Assembly (NCBI GenBank): GCA_027563935.2 | Contig: CM050447.1 | Span: 13,112,501 to 13,176,500, forward strand | Origin: Costus lasius | Lineage: Eukaryota > Streptophyta > Magnoliopsida > Zingiberales > Costaceae | DNA: 64,000 bases | Reading direction: 5' to 3' | Shown here: one piece after another, positions 45,853 to 56,723 of the stretch | How the letters are laid out: the number at the start of each line of letters is the position of its first letter | Position numbering within the stretch: position 1 is the first letter of the stretch | Made by a program: the position numbers and the translations under genes | The notes under the pieces: model-generated | What the model was told of the DNA's origin: nothing | Database searches by the model: none | Seen by the model: the letters and a program-made list of their open reading frames with translations, nothing else

Positions 45853-47088
45853 ATGGCGGCTGCCGCAGCTGCGAGGGCGATCGTGTGCGAGCTAGGGAAA
45901 CAGAAGCCTGCCGGGGTTTCGCAGCCGAAGAGGGATCCGGCGGTGCAAAGGGTTCGAATATTATCGGATCCGCCGCCGTCGCCGACGGAGGCCGGCAAGA
46001 TCGTGCTCCAGCCGAGGCTGTGCACGCTGCGGACCTACGGGGAGGCCCGGGAGAGCGCTGTGATGAGGACGGCGGAGAAGGATGCGTCGTCCTTCTTCGC
46101 CTCTCTGGCCGACTACGTCGAGAGCTCGCGCAAGAGCTACCAATTCGAGATCGTTTCCGGTCGCCTCGCCATGGTAAGTGGCTAAGTGCTTTTCTTTTCA
46201 AAAGTTTCAATTTAAAATGAGGCAAATACTAAAAGTATAAAATAGAAATTTACGTAATATTTAATACTTGGTAGACCTGAGTTGTTAATCCTCGAGAATT
46301 ATTTTTTTTTAAATGGACTTTTTAGTCAATCAAATTACAAAATCCTACATGCTTACCTTTTTTTAGATAAAGAAGTAAAGAACATATTTCATATTGAAAA
46401 CACTTTTTTCATTTGATCTCGAGGAGTACCAAAAAATTAATGGATGCATGCGAAGGTCCAATTTGCCTGCACCTATATATCCATGGTTTAGTCAATACTT
46501 TTCTTTTGACCATATGATCTTTGAATTGAAAGGAACTCCCGTATCTGACTTGGTCTCAGCTCTTTAGCATGTTCTGGACTAGGCATATTTGACATTTCAA
46601 GCTTCTCATTTTTAGGAAAAAACTATATAAATGAATTCATAGATTGGTAAACAATATTTCTTAGGAGCTGTTAATTAAGTTTTAAGAACGAATTTATTTC
46701 TGAGGCAAACTGAGGAAAAGCTTCCAGAGTTAATATATCAAAATCACTGTGTGTGGGAACAAAAACAGAGGAATCATGTATGGAGCTGAATTATGGTGCT
46801 CTTTTTGGACTTCGGCAGGTAGCATTTGCCACTGCAGTCTCAGTGGAGGTGGCGACGGGCAACTCCATCTTCAAGAAGCTGGACTTGCAACAGATGGTGG
46901 AGGCAGCAGGACTCTGCGTGGCGGTCGTCGCCTGCGCCGCCACATTCGCTTGGATTTCCAGTGCTCGTTCCAGGATCGGGCAGATGCTCACCCTCGGATG
47001 TAACACCTTTGTCGACTCTCTCATCGACAACATCGTCGAAGCCCTCTTTCACGACAGCGGGCTCAGTGATTGGACTGATGAGATGTAG
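45853..47088 (+). CDS. SEP2: Stress-enhanced protein 2-like (LHC superfamily), two exons
   Basis: Exons 45853-46173 and 46819-47088, joined in phase at a GT-AG intron, give 196 residues. An Ala-rich N-terminus consistent with a plastid transit peptide precedes IVLQPRLCTLRTYG. The first LHC-like membrane helix spans the intron: FEIVSGRLAM | VAFATAVSVEVATGNSIF, with the chlorophyll-binding type E-x-x-x-G-R arrangement. A second helix (GLCVAVVACAATFAWISS) and a tail ending LSDWTDEM follow. SEPs are two-helix thylakoid proteins induced by high light that are thought to bind free pigment and protect the photosystems. An in-frame upstream Met (45766) would give a longer N-terminus. MAAAAAARA is preferred for its ACAGATGGCG context. 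Confidence 0.88.
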
Positions 47089-48398
47089 CACAGTATCATA
47101 ACTAAACTAAAGACGATGCAAATGATCGGAAGCAATTATCTGTTTTTTCTACATTCCGCTTGCTAGGATCTGCACCAGAGAATGCCATGGATTGGTGGTG
47201 ATGTTCGTAAGGGGAGAGGACGATGCCACGCTGCTGGAGATTAGTATTGCTGTATCACCTATATTTGATAGGTACAATTAGATTAAAGAAGCATATCTGT
47301 AATTGTGCTGTGGAAAGCATCATCGAATTTCTACGCTATGCAGGGCGTCGTGGTAGCTCAGCAGCCATGGCAATTTGTTCATAACATGATGCTGAAACAT
47401 TACATCAAAAATTCAAAATACGGTGTGGAAATTTCGACCGTTCTTTCGCACTAAAATGTCAATTTGATAGACTTGCAAGTACATCCTCAACTAGTATATG
47501 AATTTCAGTCCGAATAGCAATTATGAAAGAAGTTTGATTGGGAAGGGTTTTGGTAGTTGATAATAACGTCTCGAAACTAAATCTTATCTTTATTACTTAC
47601 CCATGTAAAATGTATATAACCAAATTCTATATTATTATATTAGACAATTCAACTTTATTTTTATAATTTATTTACAATTTAGATCTTCTAAGTTAGATTC
47701 ATTGCCTATTATTTGTGTTGTCAATATATATATATATAAATATATAATAATAATAATAATAATATTTTTATTTTTAAATATTTATTAAATAAAATTTAAT
47801 AATTTTTATTTATATCGGTAAATTCAGTAATTTAACTTACCAAATTTACTAAATTTATTAATTTAATATCAGTAAATTTAACTTTTACCGAACTAAAAAA
47901 ATAAAAAATAAAAATTTAAAAAATATATTACTGATACCGAACCGAATTTACCTAATTGATCAATAAACCGATAAAAACAAAATAAACTGAACCGTTTCAT
48001 CCTTAGTCTACTCACATTTTTATGCATCATTTGTATTCATGAGAGATAGGCCTACCTATTTAGCAAGATATAATTTTCTCATTCTCGATTTTATGTAATG
48101 ATGCTAAACAAATGGCAAATACATGAAAAATCTTAATTGTATAATTTATTTTTAGATGGAGACAATTGCCACACACACTTCTTAATTAATTATATATTTT
48201 TTCTTTAAAAATCTGTAAATCAAATTAATAAAAGAATTCGGATATATTCAACTAAATTAACAGAAGAAAGGACGTAACTAAAAGAAATTAAATTCATCAA
48301 ATTTATCCGTAAAATAAAATCGAAAAATCTCCTCTATAAAGTGAGCTTGATTGGATTCCACGAGGGGCCCAGCTGTTGGGTCTGGCCACTGAATCCAC
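47089..48398. other. Intergenic region between SEP2-like and MIZ1-like genes (tail to tail)
   Basis: This contains both 3' flanks, a SINE copy (47525-47602) and strongly AT-rich DNA (47640-47990) with short ATA and TAA runs. No gene was found. Confidence 0.7.
47525..47602 (+). mobile_element. tRNA-derived SINE remnant
   Basis: TTTTGGTAGTTGATAATAACGTC...AAATCTTATCTTTATTACTT parallels the copy at 50405-50482 (GATAATAAAGTC...AAATTCTATCTTCGTTATCTT) over its full length. The A box is eroded. Confidence 0.45.
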
Positions 48399-49160
48399 TC
48401 ACAGTCTCACGAAGAAGATGGTTAGGTCGGGCCCGTTGCCCTCGTCGGGGCTGACCATGTAAAGCGACTCGGCGTCCCTCGACGCGATGATGTGTTCGAA
48501 CCCGGACCTGACGTACGCCATCTCCCCGTCCGGCCCCTCCGCCTGCGACCTCCCCGGCATCACCCCCGCCCCCATCGACACCGCCCGCAGCGTCTCGAGC
48601 ACCGCCAGGTCCTCCGCCGTCGCCTCCCGCTTCTCCGCGTACCCGCTCTTCTTCCCGTTGCAGAACATGGCCCACACCGGTTCGTCCAGCAGCCTCGTCG
48701 CTGCGAGCCGGACATCCCTGGCGCACTCGAGCGCGATGCGCACCGTGCCGGCGCTCATCTCGCGGAGCAGCGCGTGGGTCTGCATGGGGAGCTCGACGAC
48801 GAAGGAGGGCAGACAGCCAGCGTTCTCCTGGAGGGAGAAGGAGACGCGGCCCTTGCGGTAGCCGAAGAGGGTGCCGGCGAGGAGGCTGTGGGGGTTGTGG
48901 CGGCCGTCGAGGAGGACGGAGGAGCTGAAGGCTGAGGTGGGCATGATGGCGGAGGAGGAGATGCCTTGGCGCCTGAGGGTGAAGACGGGGAGGGCGCGGC
49001 AGAGGGTGCGGAAGAGGCGGATGATGCGGGCGGGGCGACTGGGGCGGCGGGGGGAAGGGGGGACGAGGGACAGCGGCGGAGGGTTGGTGCGGAGGATGAG
49101 TTGCTGCGGGTTGTGGAGGTCGAGGGAGGCGGCAGGCGGGGGGGCGGGGGTGGCTGCCAT
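48399..49160 (-). CDS. MIZU-KUSSEI 1-like protein (DUF617)
   Basis: A single exon of 253 residues. The N-terminus is Pro/Ser-rich (MAATPAPPPAASLDLHN...PSRPARIIRLFRTL). The DUF617 domain runs from about residue 84 to the end: LAGTLFGYRKGRVSFSLQE, PSFVVELPMQTHALLREM, RIALECARD, PVWAMFCNGKKSGYA and SGFEHIIASRDAESLYMVSP. It ends in LTIFFVRL. In Arabidopsis MIZ1 is an ER-associated protein needed for root hydrotropism; the family has many members of unknown role, and which member this corresponds to cannot be told. The lack of introns is normal for the family. The third codon positions are very GC-rich, so other frames are also open here. Confidence 0.93.
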   Translation of the reverse strand: MAATPAPPPAASLDLHNPQQLILRTNPPPLSLVPPSPRRPSRPARIIRLFRTLCRALPVFTLRRQGISSSAIMPTSAFSSSVLLDGRHNPHSLLAGTLFGYRKGRVSFSLQENAGCLPSFVVELPMQTHALLREMSAGTVRIALECARDVRLAATRLLDEPVWAMFCNGKKSGYAEKREATAEDLAVLETLRAVSMGAGVMPGRSQAEGPDGEMAYVRSGFEHIIASRDAESLYMVSPDEGNGPDLTIFFVRL

Positions 49161-50771
49161 TCGCGGTGAGGAGCTTGGATTGCGGGTCCCTGTTGAATGG
49201 GGGCGTCGAGGGGCTGGCCTGCCAGGGGTATATGTGTGCGCCTGTCGTCCGTTGTTGTTGGGCTGTTATGTTTTGGCGGGCTATAACCGGTCAATCCATT
49301 CGTGGACGTGTTTGACTACCTCCGTTTGTTTTTTCAGTGTGTTTGACTACCTCCGCTGCGGCTTCCACTTTGCTATCTTAGGCATAATTTTACTCGTGAA
49401 CTTGTAGCCCTCGACGCAAACTCGTACCTGGACACGGACCAGTTTCGGGCATTTTGGGCCCCCTCGTAGTAAATTGTTCAGACATCTAGCGGCAGGTACG
49501 TTGTATGAGTAACCAAAGTTATTTTAAATTTTTACCTGAGTGGTGCAGGCTTCATTCATTTGGTAGGATCGATCTGATCCGTTTATGGAGGAGGCCTGCC
49601 CGTCCAACCCGTCGATCGTATAATTCGAGTCATTGGATCGAACTCTGGGTAGTTTAGAGCCATTCGATCTGATAGTTGATAATTTAAGTCGTTAGATCAT
49701 TTTTAAAATAGACTATTATTGAAAATTAAGTAATCTTTAGTCAAATGATTTTGACTAAATGACTCAACATTGAAGCTTGAGTTTTCATGTATCTGAAACA
49801 AAATTAACAACTAAAATTTTAAAGGTTATAACGATATATATATCTTTAAAATTGCTAGATAAATAAATCTACACTTTTTTATTGATTATTAGTATGAGGT
49901 TATATATTTAGTAATGATATTAGTTTTAAATTACTAAATAAATATTTTTTTAATAACATATAGCGACGTCAAATTTTAAGATATTTTAAGTTCATCCTTT
50001 AAGACATTAATAAAAATTTGATTACAATTTTTTGCCACATGCCATGTACTCAATTAATGTATACTTTTTTCGAAAAATATGGCATCAGTTTAAAGCAAGT
50101 GAAGTGTGTAATGTACACGTTCAAGAGGTCATTTTTTTTTAAAAAAAAAACAAAATTATATTGTGCGAAGTTCATTTTTTCCAAAACATACTCGAGCCAG
50201 CTTGAAATATTCCAAGTAAATGCTTATAGAAATACTTACACATAAGCTTCCTTTAGCTCCGTTGGCACATGAATACACATAGCTGGTTCAAGATCTTGAC
50301 CTACCTAAATCTATCTAAGATTCAAACTCATAATTTATGCTTGATCTACTTGTTTATGAAGCCTAAAAGATTTATGATCAACTTTAAGGCAAGATTTGAA
50401 GGTGTCATTAGCTCAATCGGTAAAATTTTAATCGTTGATAATAAAGTCTTAGATCAAATTCTATCTTCGTTATCTTAATGGCTAACATCACTACTACTAG
50501 CTCGTGAACAATGGTAATCGAAGTTCATTTGCAGCCAGCTCAAAAAGCTGATGATCTTTATATTAACTTCCAATTCTTCATAAAAGAACATTGTCATTTG
50601 TGTTTTCTTGGAAGAGAAAAGAAATTAAGGTCATCGCATTAACTGAGTAGCTTCTCCGGCGCCGGCAGACTATTTGATGATCAAATCACCTCGTATCTAC
50701 TTCATAAAAACTAATTTATTCTAATTATATATCACCAAGCCAATATATGTTCTATATATAATCCAAGCTCG
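49161..50771. other. Intergenic region between MIZ1-like and ERF genes
   Basis: This has the GC-rich promoter side of the MIZ1-like gene and then AT-rich DNA with the SINE copy at 50405-50482. No gene was recognised. Confidence 0.7.
50405..50482 (+). mobile_element. tRNA-derived SINE copy
   Basis: TTAGCTCAATCGGTAAAATT is a recognisable A box (TRGCNNAGYNGG type). About 25 bp later, TTAGATCAAATTC is an eroded B box. The end CTATCTTCGTTATCTT is shared with the other two copies. Confidence 0.6.
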
Positions 50772-51239
50772 TCACTCGACAAGAGAAGAGTAAGAGAAGG
50801 GAGCAGCCGACTGCCGAAAACTCTGTAAGATGGCTGCAATCTCCATGGAGTCATCGTCGCCGGCCGCAGCGGAGTCGGCCAACTCCAACTCGCACGTACC
50901 CTTCTCTTCAGACGCCAAGGGCGAAGGCGGCGGGGGTGGGGGCGGTGGCCGTGGCGGCGGAAGCGAAGGCGCGACCAGGAAAGGATAGTAGAAGTTGGTC
51001 CGCGCCCGGGCGATCCCGCAGAAGGAAATGGAGGAGAGGTCGTAGGCGAGCGCGGCCTCCTCGGCGGTGTCGAAGGTGCCGAGCCAGTGCCTCTCCTTGG
51101 TGAAAGGGTTTCGGATCTCGGCCGCGTAGCGTCCCCACGGCCGGCGACGCACTCCTAGGTACTCGCTCGACGCGCGGGATCGCCGCCTCCTGTGGCGGTG
51201 TAGGATCACCGGAGGCAAGTTGCAGAACTCTTCCGCCAT
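50772..51239 (-). CDS. AP2/ERF transcription factor, group VIIIb-like
   Basis: A single exon of 155 residues. A basic stretch (HRHRRRRSR, residues 15-22) precedes one AP2 domain at about 27-84: [17 protein letters not shown], then the [16 protein letters not shown] region. The domain start and the [18 protein letters not shown] core resemble LEAFY PETIOLE/PUCHI/FZP-type ERFs of group VIII. The last third is unusual: [19 protein letters not shown], where the family normally has AYDRAA..MRG..ARTNF. A poly-proline run (94-106) and an acidic tail follow. I see no EAR repression motif. AP2 proteins of this group control meristem and axillary organ identity. A TATA box lies about 90 bp upstream. 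Confidence 0.92.
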   Translation of the reverse strand: MAEEFCNLPPVILHRHRRRRSRASSEYLGVRRRPWGRYAAEIRNPFTKERHWLGTFDTAEEAALAYDLSSISFCGIARARTNFYYPFLVAPSLPPPRPPPPPPPPSPLASEEKGTCELELADSAAAGDDDSMEIAAILQSFRQSAAPFSYSSLVE

Positions 51240-51321
51240 GTCTGGACTATCAATACATCCAGTGGAAGCTTGAGCCCTAATTGTGATAGTGAATTTTGCT
51301 CTCCTCTCTCTTCTCTCTCTA

Positions 51322-51335
51322 CATATATATTTATA
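51322..51335 (-). promoter_or_regulatory. TATA box of the ERF gene
   Basis: CTATAAATATATAT on the minus strand about 85-95 bp before the start codon, followed by a CT-rich leader. Confidence 0.6.
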
Positions 51336-53056
51336 GGTGGAACAAGAAAACGAAGGCTTTCCAGTGATCCAGGACAGATGTTGACGTTCAAAGCAGGCGC
51401 TGGCACTTGTAGGAAATTTATCATAGATTGACAGAACTTCACAAAGATCCGGTGAATCCAGCTACGGACTAAGTTAAACTGTATCTTGATGAACAAATAT
51501 TCAGATGGATAAAATTTGCTTTTAAAAGAGAAAATTACTTACATCTTGAGGCAATGTGCATGAATTTGGAAAAGTGGGAGAATTATAATAATGTATTGGG
51601 AGTGAGGCAGAGGTGAAGGGGTGGGAGCCATGTATGCCAATAAAGTGGTGCCTCTTTAGGCAAAACTGAGTTGGGCAGGTGGAATGCACAGACCATCACT
51701 GGATTAAGAAATGCAGGTGATGTTCAAATTTGCTCCTCTAATGGTTGGTCGTGTGTTGGAGCTCTCTTTTTCCCTGGTTTTCCTCGACATGATAAGATGA
51801 TGATGATGACGACGACGATGATGGGCATTTCAATCCCACAGATCACTAGTCACCTTGAAGCAAACTGAGCTTCTTCCCGCTCAATGTCAAGCCTTGCTCG
51901 AATCTAGCTGCAAATCTACTGAAGGCCGAACCGGAAGCTCTTCCATCCAATTCATAGTATCCTGAGTTTGACCAAACTTTCTCTCTGAAGTCAACTGAAC
52001 CCTAGTTTGGCTGCCACGTCGTCAGCAAGCGATGCATGGAATCTGGAAATTTAACTCCCCGCCATGCACGGCGGGTACAGTCAACGCCAATGTAGTTATC
52101 CATGAGAGTGAGTGGCCCCCGGAAGCCATTAAATTGGACGACAGCTTTTGAGGAGCGGGGAACAATCTTCCCCTCGCGCAAGGCTGGATGGCGAAGCTGC
52201 AGGTAAAAAGAAGTATTTGACTAATGGCAGGAGAGCAGGGCCTGGAGGGAAGATGGAAGAGACCCCTCCAACATGCATGGCTGTACTTCCCCAAAGCCGC
52301 AGAGTTTACGTAGATTTTATAAATTCTGGTATACTTTAAACATAATTAGAGGGCCACTGGAGTATACATTTGGCAAGCATCTCTTATTGCCTCCATCCTC
52401 CTGCTTTCTTGTCTTTCGCTTTAGGGAAAAAGAGAGAATAATCTGAACCTGCTGTCCTCTGAATTGCGTCCACCATTTCTTTTGCACATCAATTCAAAAT
52501 GTTCTCTGAGGGATAGTTTTGAAAAAAACAAAAAAAAACAAAAACAAATGTGATGTTAATTACTAGTGCAACCTTGTGATCTACAAGAAATGATTCAAGT
52601 ACGCGTTGATCACGATGATTTTTAAGTTCTAGTATTATTATTTACATATTTTAAACAGTAACTACAGGAAATTGAACATCAGTGTTTTGTCTTTTCAGAT
52701 GGTTTGCAGCCTTTCTAGATGATTTATGTAGTTCTAGGCCGATACGGTGATCCATGTTCCGGCCCAATCTGCTTGGAGTGGAAAACTAGTACACCCTTGT
52801 GAACTGGACTATGAGGTGCGTGAGTAGCAGCCGAACCTGGGCACTGGCTCTGGTCAGCCCTGCTAGCCCACATGAATAAGTACAGAACGGGCCTATTCTT
52901 GAGTGCAGCACGATGTCGTATATGTGTGTTTGTTGGCCCAAGTTTAATGGAGATAGGGTTGGGTAGCACACGATAAAATGCTAGACATGTGGTGTTTGGG
53001 CCAGTTCACTATCTCGGGCTAAAATGGACTGAATACAGCTGAATACAGTTTCTGCC
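51336..53056. other. Intergenic region upstream of the ERF gene
   Basis: No gene or clear mobile element was seen. There is a short GATGATGATGACGACGACGATGATG microsatellite-like stretch near 51800. Confidence 0.65.
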
Positions 53057-54213
53057 TGTGGACCAGAGTCACGGTTCACCCGGTCCGGCCCAAGGCCCAA
53101 TGGGCCAAGATCAAACCTAAGCCCACGCCAAGAACGCCAAGGCCGAGCCTGATTTGGGGAATCGAGCTTCTACGCCACGAGAGAGAAGCGACATCAGCCA
53201 CCAGTGGAGAGAAGACATCTTCGAGAGAAATTGGGAAAAACTCCGGTGCCAGGGGGCGGCGGTTTGAGCGTCTGTAACCGGCTACGATCGGCGAGGGAAG
53301 GAGAGGGGCATCGACGGCAGGGGTCGTCGGCATCTGTGAGGAGTTCGGCGATCGAGTGGAGAGATCGATCGATCTTCACCAGCAAACATCCACCACCAAC
53401 GAACGTAGGGAAGCTTCGCAAGGTGAAATCCGGCGTCAGGGGTGACGCCGACGAGGGAGAGTTGGTGAGCAACCTTTGAGTGATTGTAACCGGAACCAAG
53501 GGGTTCCGGCGAGGGAGGGAAGAGGGCGTCGGCAGTCAGGGGACTGACGACAAGGAGAGGGGAGGATTCCTGTAATTTTGCTTGGCTTGGGAATAAACAC
53601 GAGTTTTCTTCCTCTCATTCGTACCTTCCCCTATTCCTGGTTTGCGGCGACCCTTTCGGTGGCAGGCAGCTGCCTGGTCGGCGATGGCGAATAGCTGAGG
53701 GGAGGCGAGGGCATCCCCACCCGGTTGGCACCCTTCTCCGGCGAAGCAGCGGCAGCAAATGGCGGACGAGCTCGCGCAGGCACGAGGAAGACGACGACGT
53801 GGTAGCGAATCGAACGACGTTCGATTCGAGGGAGTAGTCAACCAAAGCACAGTCAACGAAATCGAAATCAAGCGAAGCAATTCGATTTCGGCGGATTGGA
53901 TTTTGGGCGGTTGACGTCAGCTGACGACAGCAAGAGGTTAATTCGAGTGGCGTTGACGGTTGACTGGTCAAAATCTATTTTGACAAGGGAGGTAATTAAA
54001 TTTAAGGTTTCGTTTGGATTTCCTAAATTAGGGTTAGGGTTTTTCGGGTTTCTTCAAGCGAACTATAATTTGGGGATAAAAATATTGTTCGGGGAATTAG
54101 GGTTTTCAATTTTGGGTCGAAAACCCTAGATAGTTACGTTCCGGTGTTCCGCCGGATAGTCTTGAGACAACGGTTAAGTGCTGTTTTTAGGCCGATCCGA
54201 CCGGGGCGTGATA
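53057..54213 (-). mobile_element. LTR related to the 350-bp element at 5454, longer version
   Basis: On the minus strand it begins TATCACGCCCCGGTCGG, against TGTCAGGCCCCGGTCGG at 5454. It shares TCCGGCGGAACACCGGA and ends near GGACCGGGTGAACCGTGAC, against GAACCGGGTGAACCCGGG. The first two bases have changed from TG to TA. The lower boundary is approximate and no target duplication was found. LTR E is inserted immediately beyond its 5' end. Confidence 0.55.
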
Positions 54214-54469
54214 GCTTGATGACACCAAAATATATAGCATATTTTTGTATCATTCTATGTATCTTTTCATACTAAATTAAGGATCTTTTTGCTTATTTTT
54301 ATGCTGAATTCATCAAATATTGCAAAGTCTACTTCTATTTTGGTTTTTCATGGTTTTCAGGTAAAAAGACATTATTTTAAGGCGTTTTCAAGCAAAATCA
54401 AACACATAAAAGAGTTATCATCATCAAGAGGAGGTCACCCAAGAAATTTCACGCAAAACGGAGCAACTC

Positions 54470-54850
54470 AGCAAAATACGGCAGTGCCGTAATCCATTTT
54501 ACGGTATCGTACTTTCACACAGTACCGTAAAATTAGAACACTGCCGTAATTTAGAGGATTTTCTGGACAGAAAGTTTTTGTGATTTTACAGCACTGCCGT
54601 AAAGAATTGCACTGCTGTATTTTTCAGCGCTTTCAGAACATAAACCTTTGCTGATTTTACGGCACGACCGTAAACGATTCTACGGTACCGTATTTCCCAA
54701 ACGATCCAGACCAGAGAACTCGTCCGATTTTACGGCACCATCGAGAAATATTTTACGGGCCGTAATTTTGACTTTCGGTGCACAGAATGAAAATACGGCA
54801 CCGCCGTAAAATATTACACGACCGTAATGTCCAGTCAAAATCGTGAGTTT
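54470..54850. repeat. Palindrome array in LTR E (TTTTACGGCA/TGCCGTAAAA type)
   Basis: Repeated pairs include TACGGCAGTGCCGTAA, TTTTACGGTATCGTAC with AGTACCGTAAAA, TTTTACAGCACTGCCGTAAA, TACGGCACGACCGTAAA and ATACGGCACCGCCGTAAAA. Spacing is about 65-70 bp, and spacers contain TTTTCTGGACAG and TTCAGAACATAAAC-like phrases. Confidence 0.9.
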
Positions 54851-55589
54851 TCCACGTCCGATTCTTGCGCGGGCCATAACTTTTGATCCAGAGCTCCAAA
54901 TTGAGATCCAAAAGTTGCTACGGACTTTTCTTTAAGAGGAAAAGACACACGCATCGAAAGAAAAAACTTTTATCCAGTATCGAGGGAGCAATCGCCAGAG
55001 AGGCTGATAGGGTTTGGCCTCGCACCGAGAGGCATAGAGAGCACCTCAGGCCTTGATTTTCACGCAAAAGCTTTGTCTGGAGGAGAGGAAGACACCACAG
55101 AAGTTTCAGAGCGTTTGGAGTCCGATCGGAGGAGAAATCAACAAAAAAACAGAGACAGCGCTGTTCATTGAAGCAAATTACGGCGTGGTGTAAAGTTGTT
55201 TCTCCTTTCTTTTCATTTTCTGATCACTCTGAGACTATGATTCATTGTATTTTTTCCTCCATGCAAGCTTAGACACATTTTGGGACATAGGGTTTAATCC
55301 CTTTGATTTTTAATGATTATATAATTCTTCTTTTTTTGTCATGATAATCTTCGTTGTGATAATTCTACTTTTGTGATGAATTGTCTTTAATTTTCCATAG
55401 ATCTATGTTATTATCCATGTTTTAGAGTTTTCACAATGAAACTGAAAGGTGATTTGCTTGAGAACTTGGAACCCTAGAATTGCATGTTAGGATCCTTTCC
55501 TTAGGTTAGATCCAACTTGATCTGTTCTAGTAGATTAGTTGCCATGTTTAATAATATTAATCTAGGATTGAGTTATTGTGTCAGACGTA

Positions 55590-55830
55590 GAGATTTTGCA
55601 CAAAAGTGAGGATCGGAACGTTGGAGAACCCTAGGTAGAACCTGTGTTGAGACTCGGATGCACAAAAGTGATCCTTGAGGCTCCACTTGTGATGATCAAC
55701 TTAGAATTCGGATGCACGAAAGTGATCCTTGAGTTCTTTGTTGATGGTTTACTTATCTGCAGTGTTGGGATAGTTCTTGCGCGAAAGCGAGGATTGGTCC
55801 CTGCGTGATTGTCTGCACGAAAGTGAGATA
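55590..55830. repeat. Repeat of TGCACAAAAGTGA motif in LTR E
   Basis: TTTTGCACAAAAGTGAGGATC, GGATGCACAAAAGTGATCC, GGATGCACGAAAGTGATCC, TTGCGCGAAAGCGAGGATT and CTGCACGAAAGTGAGATAA recur at intervals of about 50-70 bp. Confidence 0.8.
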
Positions 55831-56107
55831 ATCCTTTTATGAAGTAAATTAGGTCTTTATCATAGCAAGATTTGATTGACGAACCTTTTATTTATATCTT
55901 ATCATTGAAATCAAGGTGGATGAAACCCTAGTCTCATGTTTATCTTTCTGATTATCCTTCGTGTTAGCTATACTGCTTACTTTCATCATATTCGGTTTAC
56001 TTAGCTAGCGAGAAAATAATTATTTGGTAATTAACAATAAGGTCTCTGTGGATCGATATTTTTATTACTTCGATAATTCTGTGCACTTGCGAAAATCTAT
56101 CACAGCT

Positions 56108-56723
56108 ACTATGCTTGCGGTCAGACTAGACCAAACCGTGATATTGGTATGATTCGGCTCACGGTTGATTCCTAAGTGGGCGAGTCTAATTTTGGCCCTT
56201 AAAGCCTATTTTGATGGATTTACTATGCAGTACATTTGAAAATTTTATGTTTTAGCCAATATTTGATTTTGCACGCTTTTTATGGCAGTTACATTATGAA
56301 GAAATTTAGAGATATGATTTTTAATGATTTACAAAATAATATTTATGCTCTAAAAATTTCAAGTGTATAGTAAAATATACTATATATTTTAATCTACCAA
56401 AACCATCAGAGTATTCTTACGATTTATTTGGATATGTCTAGATCTACTTTATAGTATGAAGTTAAGCTAAACTAGTGGCCTAATTTATATTTTAATCTAA
56501 AATATAAATCAGGCAAAATTCTATTATTCTGCAAATCATAATAATTAACTCACACATTTTCTAACCAAAACTTCATATATACAGAGAGAGAGGATAGCTG
56601 TCGCATCACACGTGACTCGCATACGTCTGATGCTCGATTCCTTTCACACGCCAATGGAGACGAAACCTCATCATCTTCCACGACGACCACTAATTTCCTA
56701 TTGCGCGGCTCGGAGTGGAGAGG
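56108..56723. other. Intergenic region before the acyltransferase gene
   Basis: AT-rich promoter-side DNA. ATATATACAGAGAGAGAGG near 56575 may be the core promoter. No other feature was seen. Confidence 0.5.

Larger units (their letters stand above)
54217..56102 (+). mobile_element. Solo Athila-type LTR E
   Basis: This 1886-bp LTR begins TGATGACACCAAAATA and ends CTGTGCACTTGCGAAAATC then TATCA, matching the LTR ends of B. Flanks are TAGCT (54212-54216) and CAGCT (56103-56107), a one-mismatch duplication. A palindrome array lies at 54470-54850. A second repeat, GGATGCACAAAAGTGATCC, recurs between 55590 and 55830. No interior or second LTR is present. Confidence 0.8.

Noticed and set aside
48487..49407. 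Long ORFs antisense to the MIZ1-like gene
   Set aside because: Shadows caused by very high third-position GC of the real DUF617 gene; no domain.
53990..54070. TTAGGGTTAGGG-like stretch as an interstitial telomere
   Set aside because: Only about two imperfect TTAGGGT units inside an LTR, which is too short to call.
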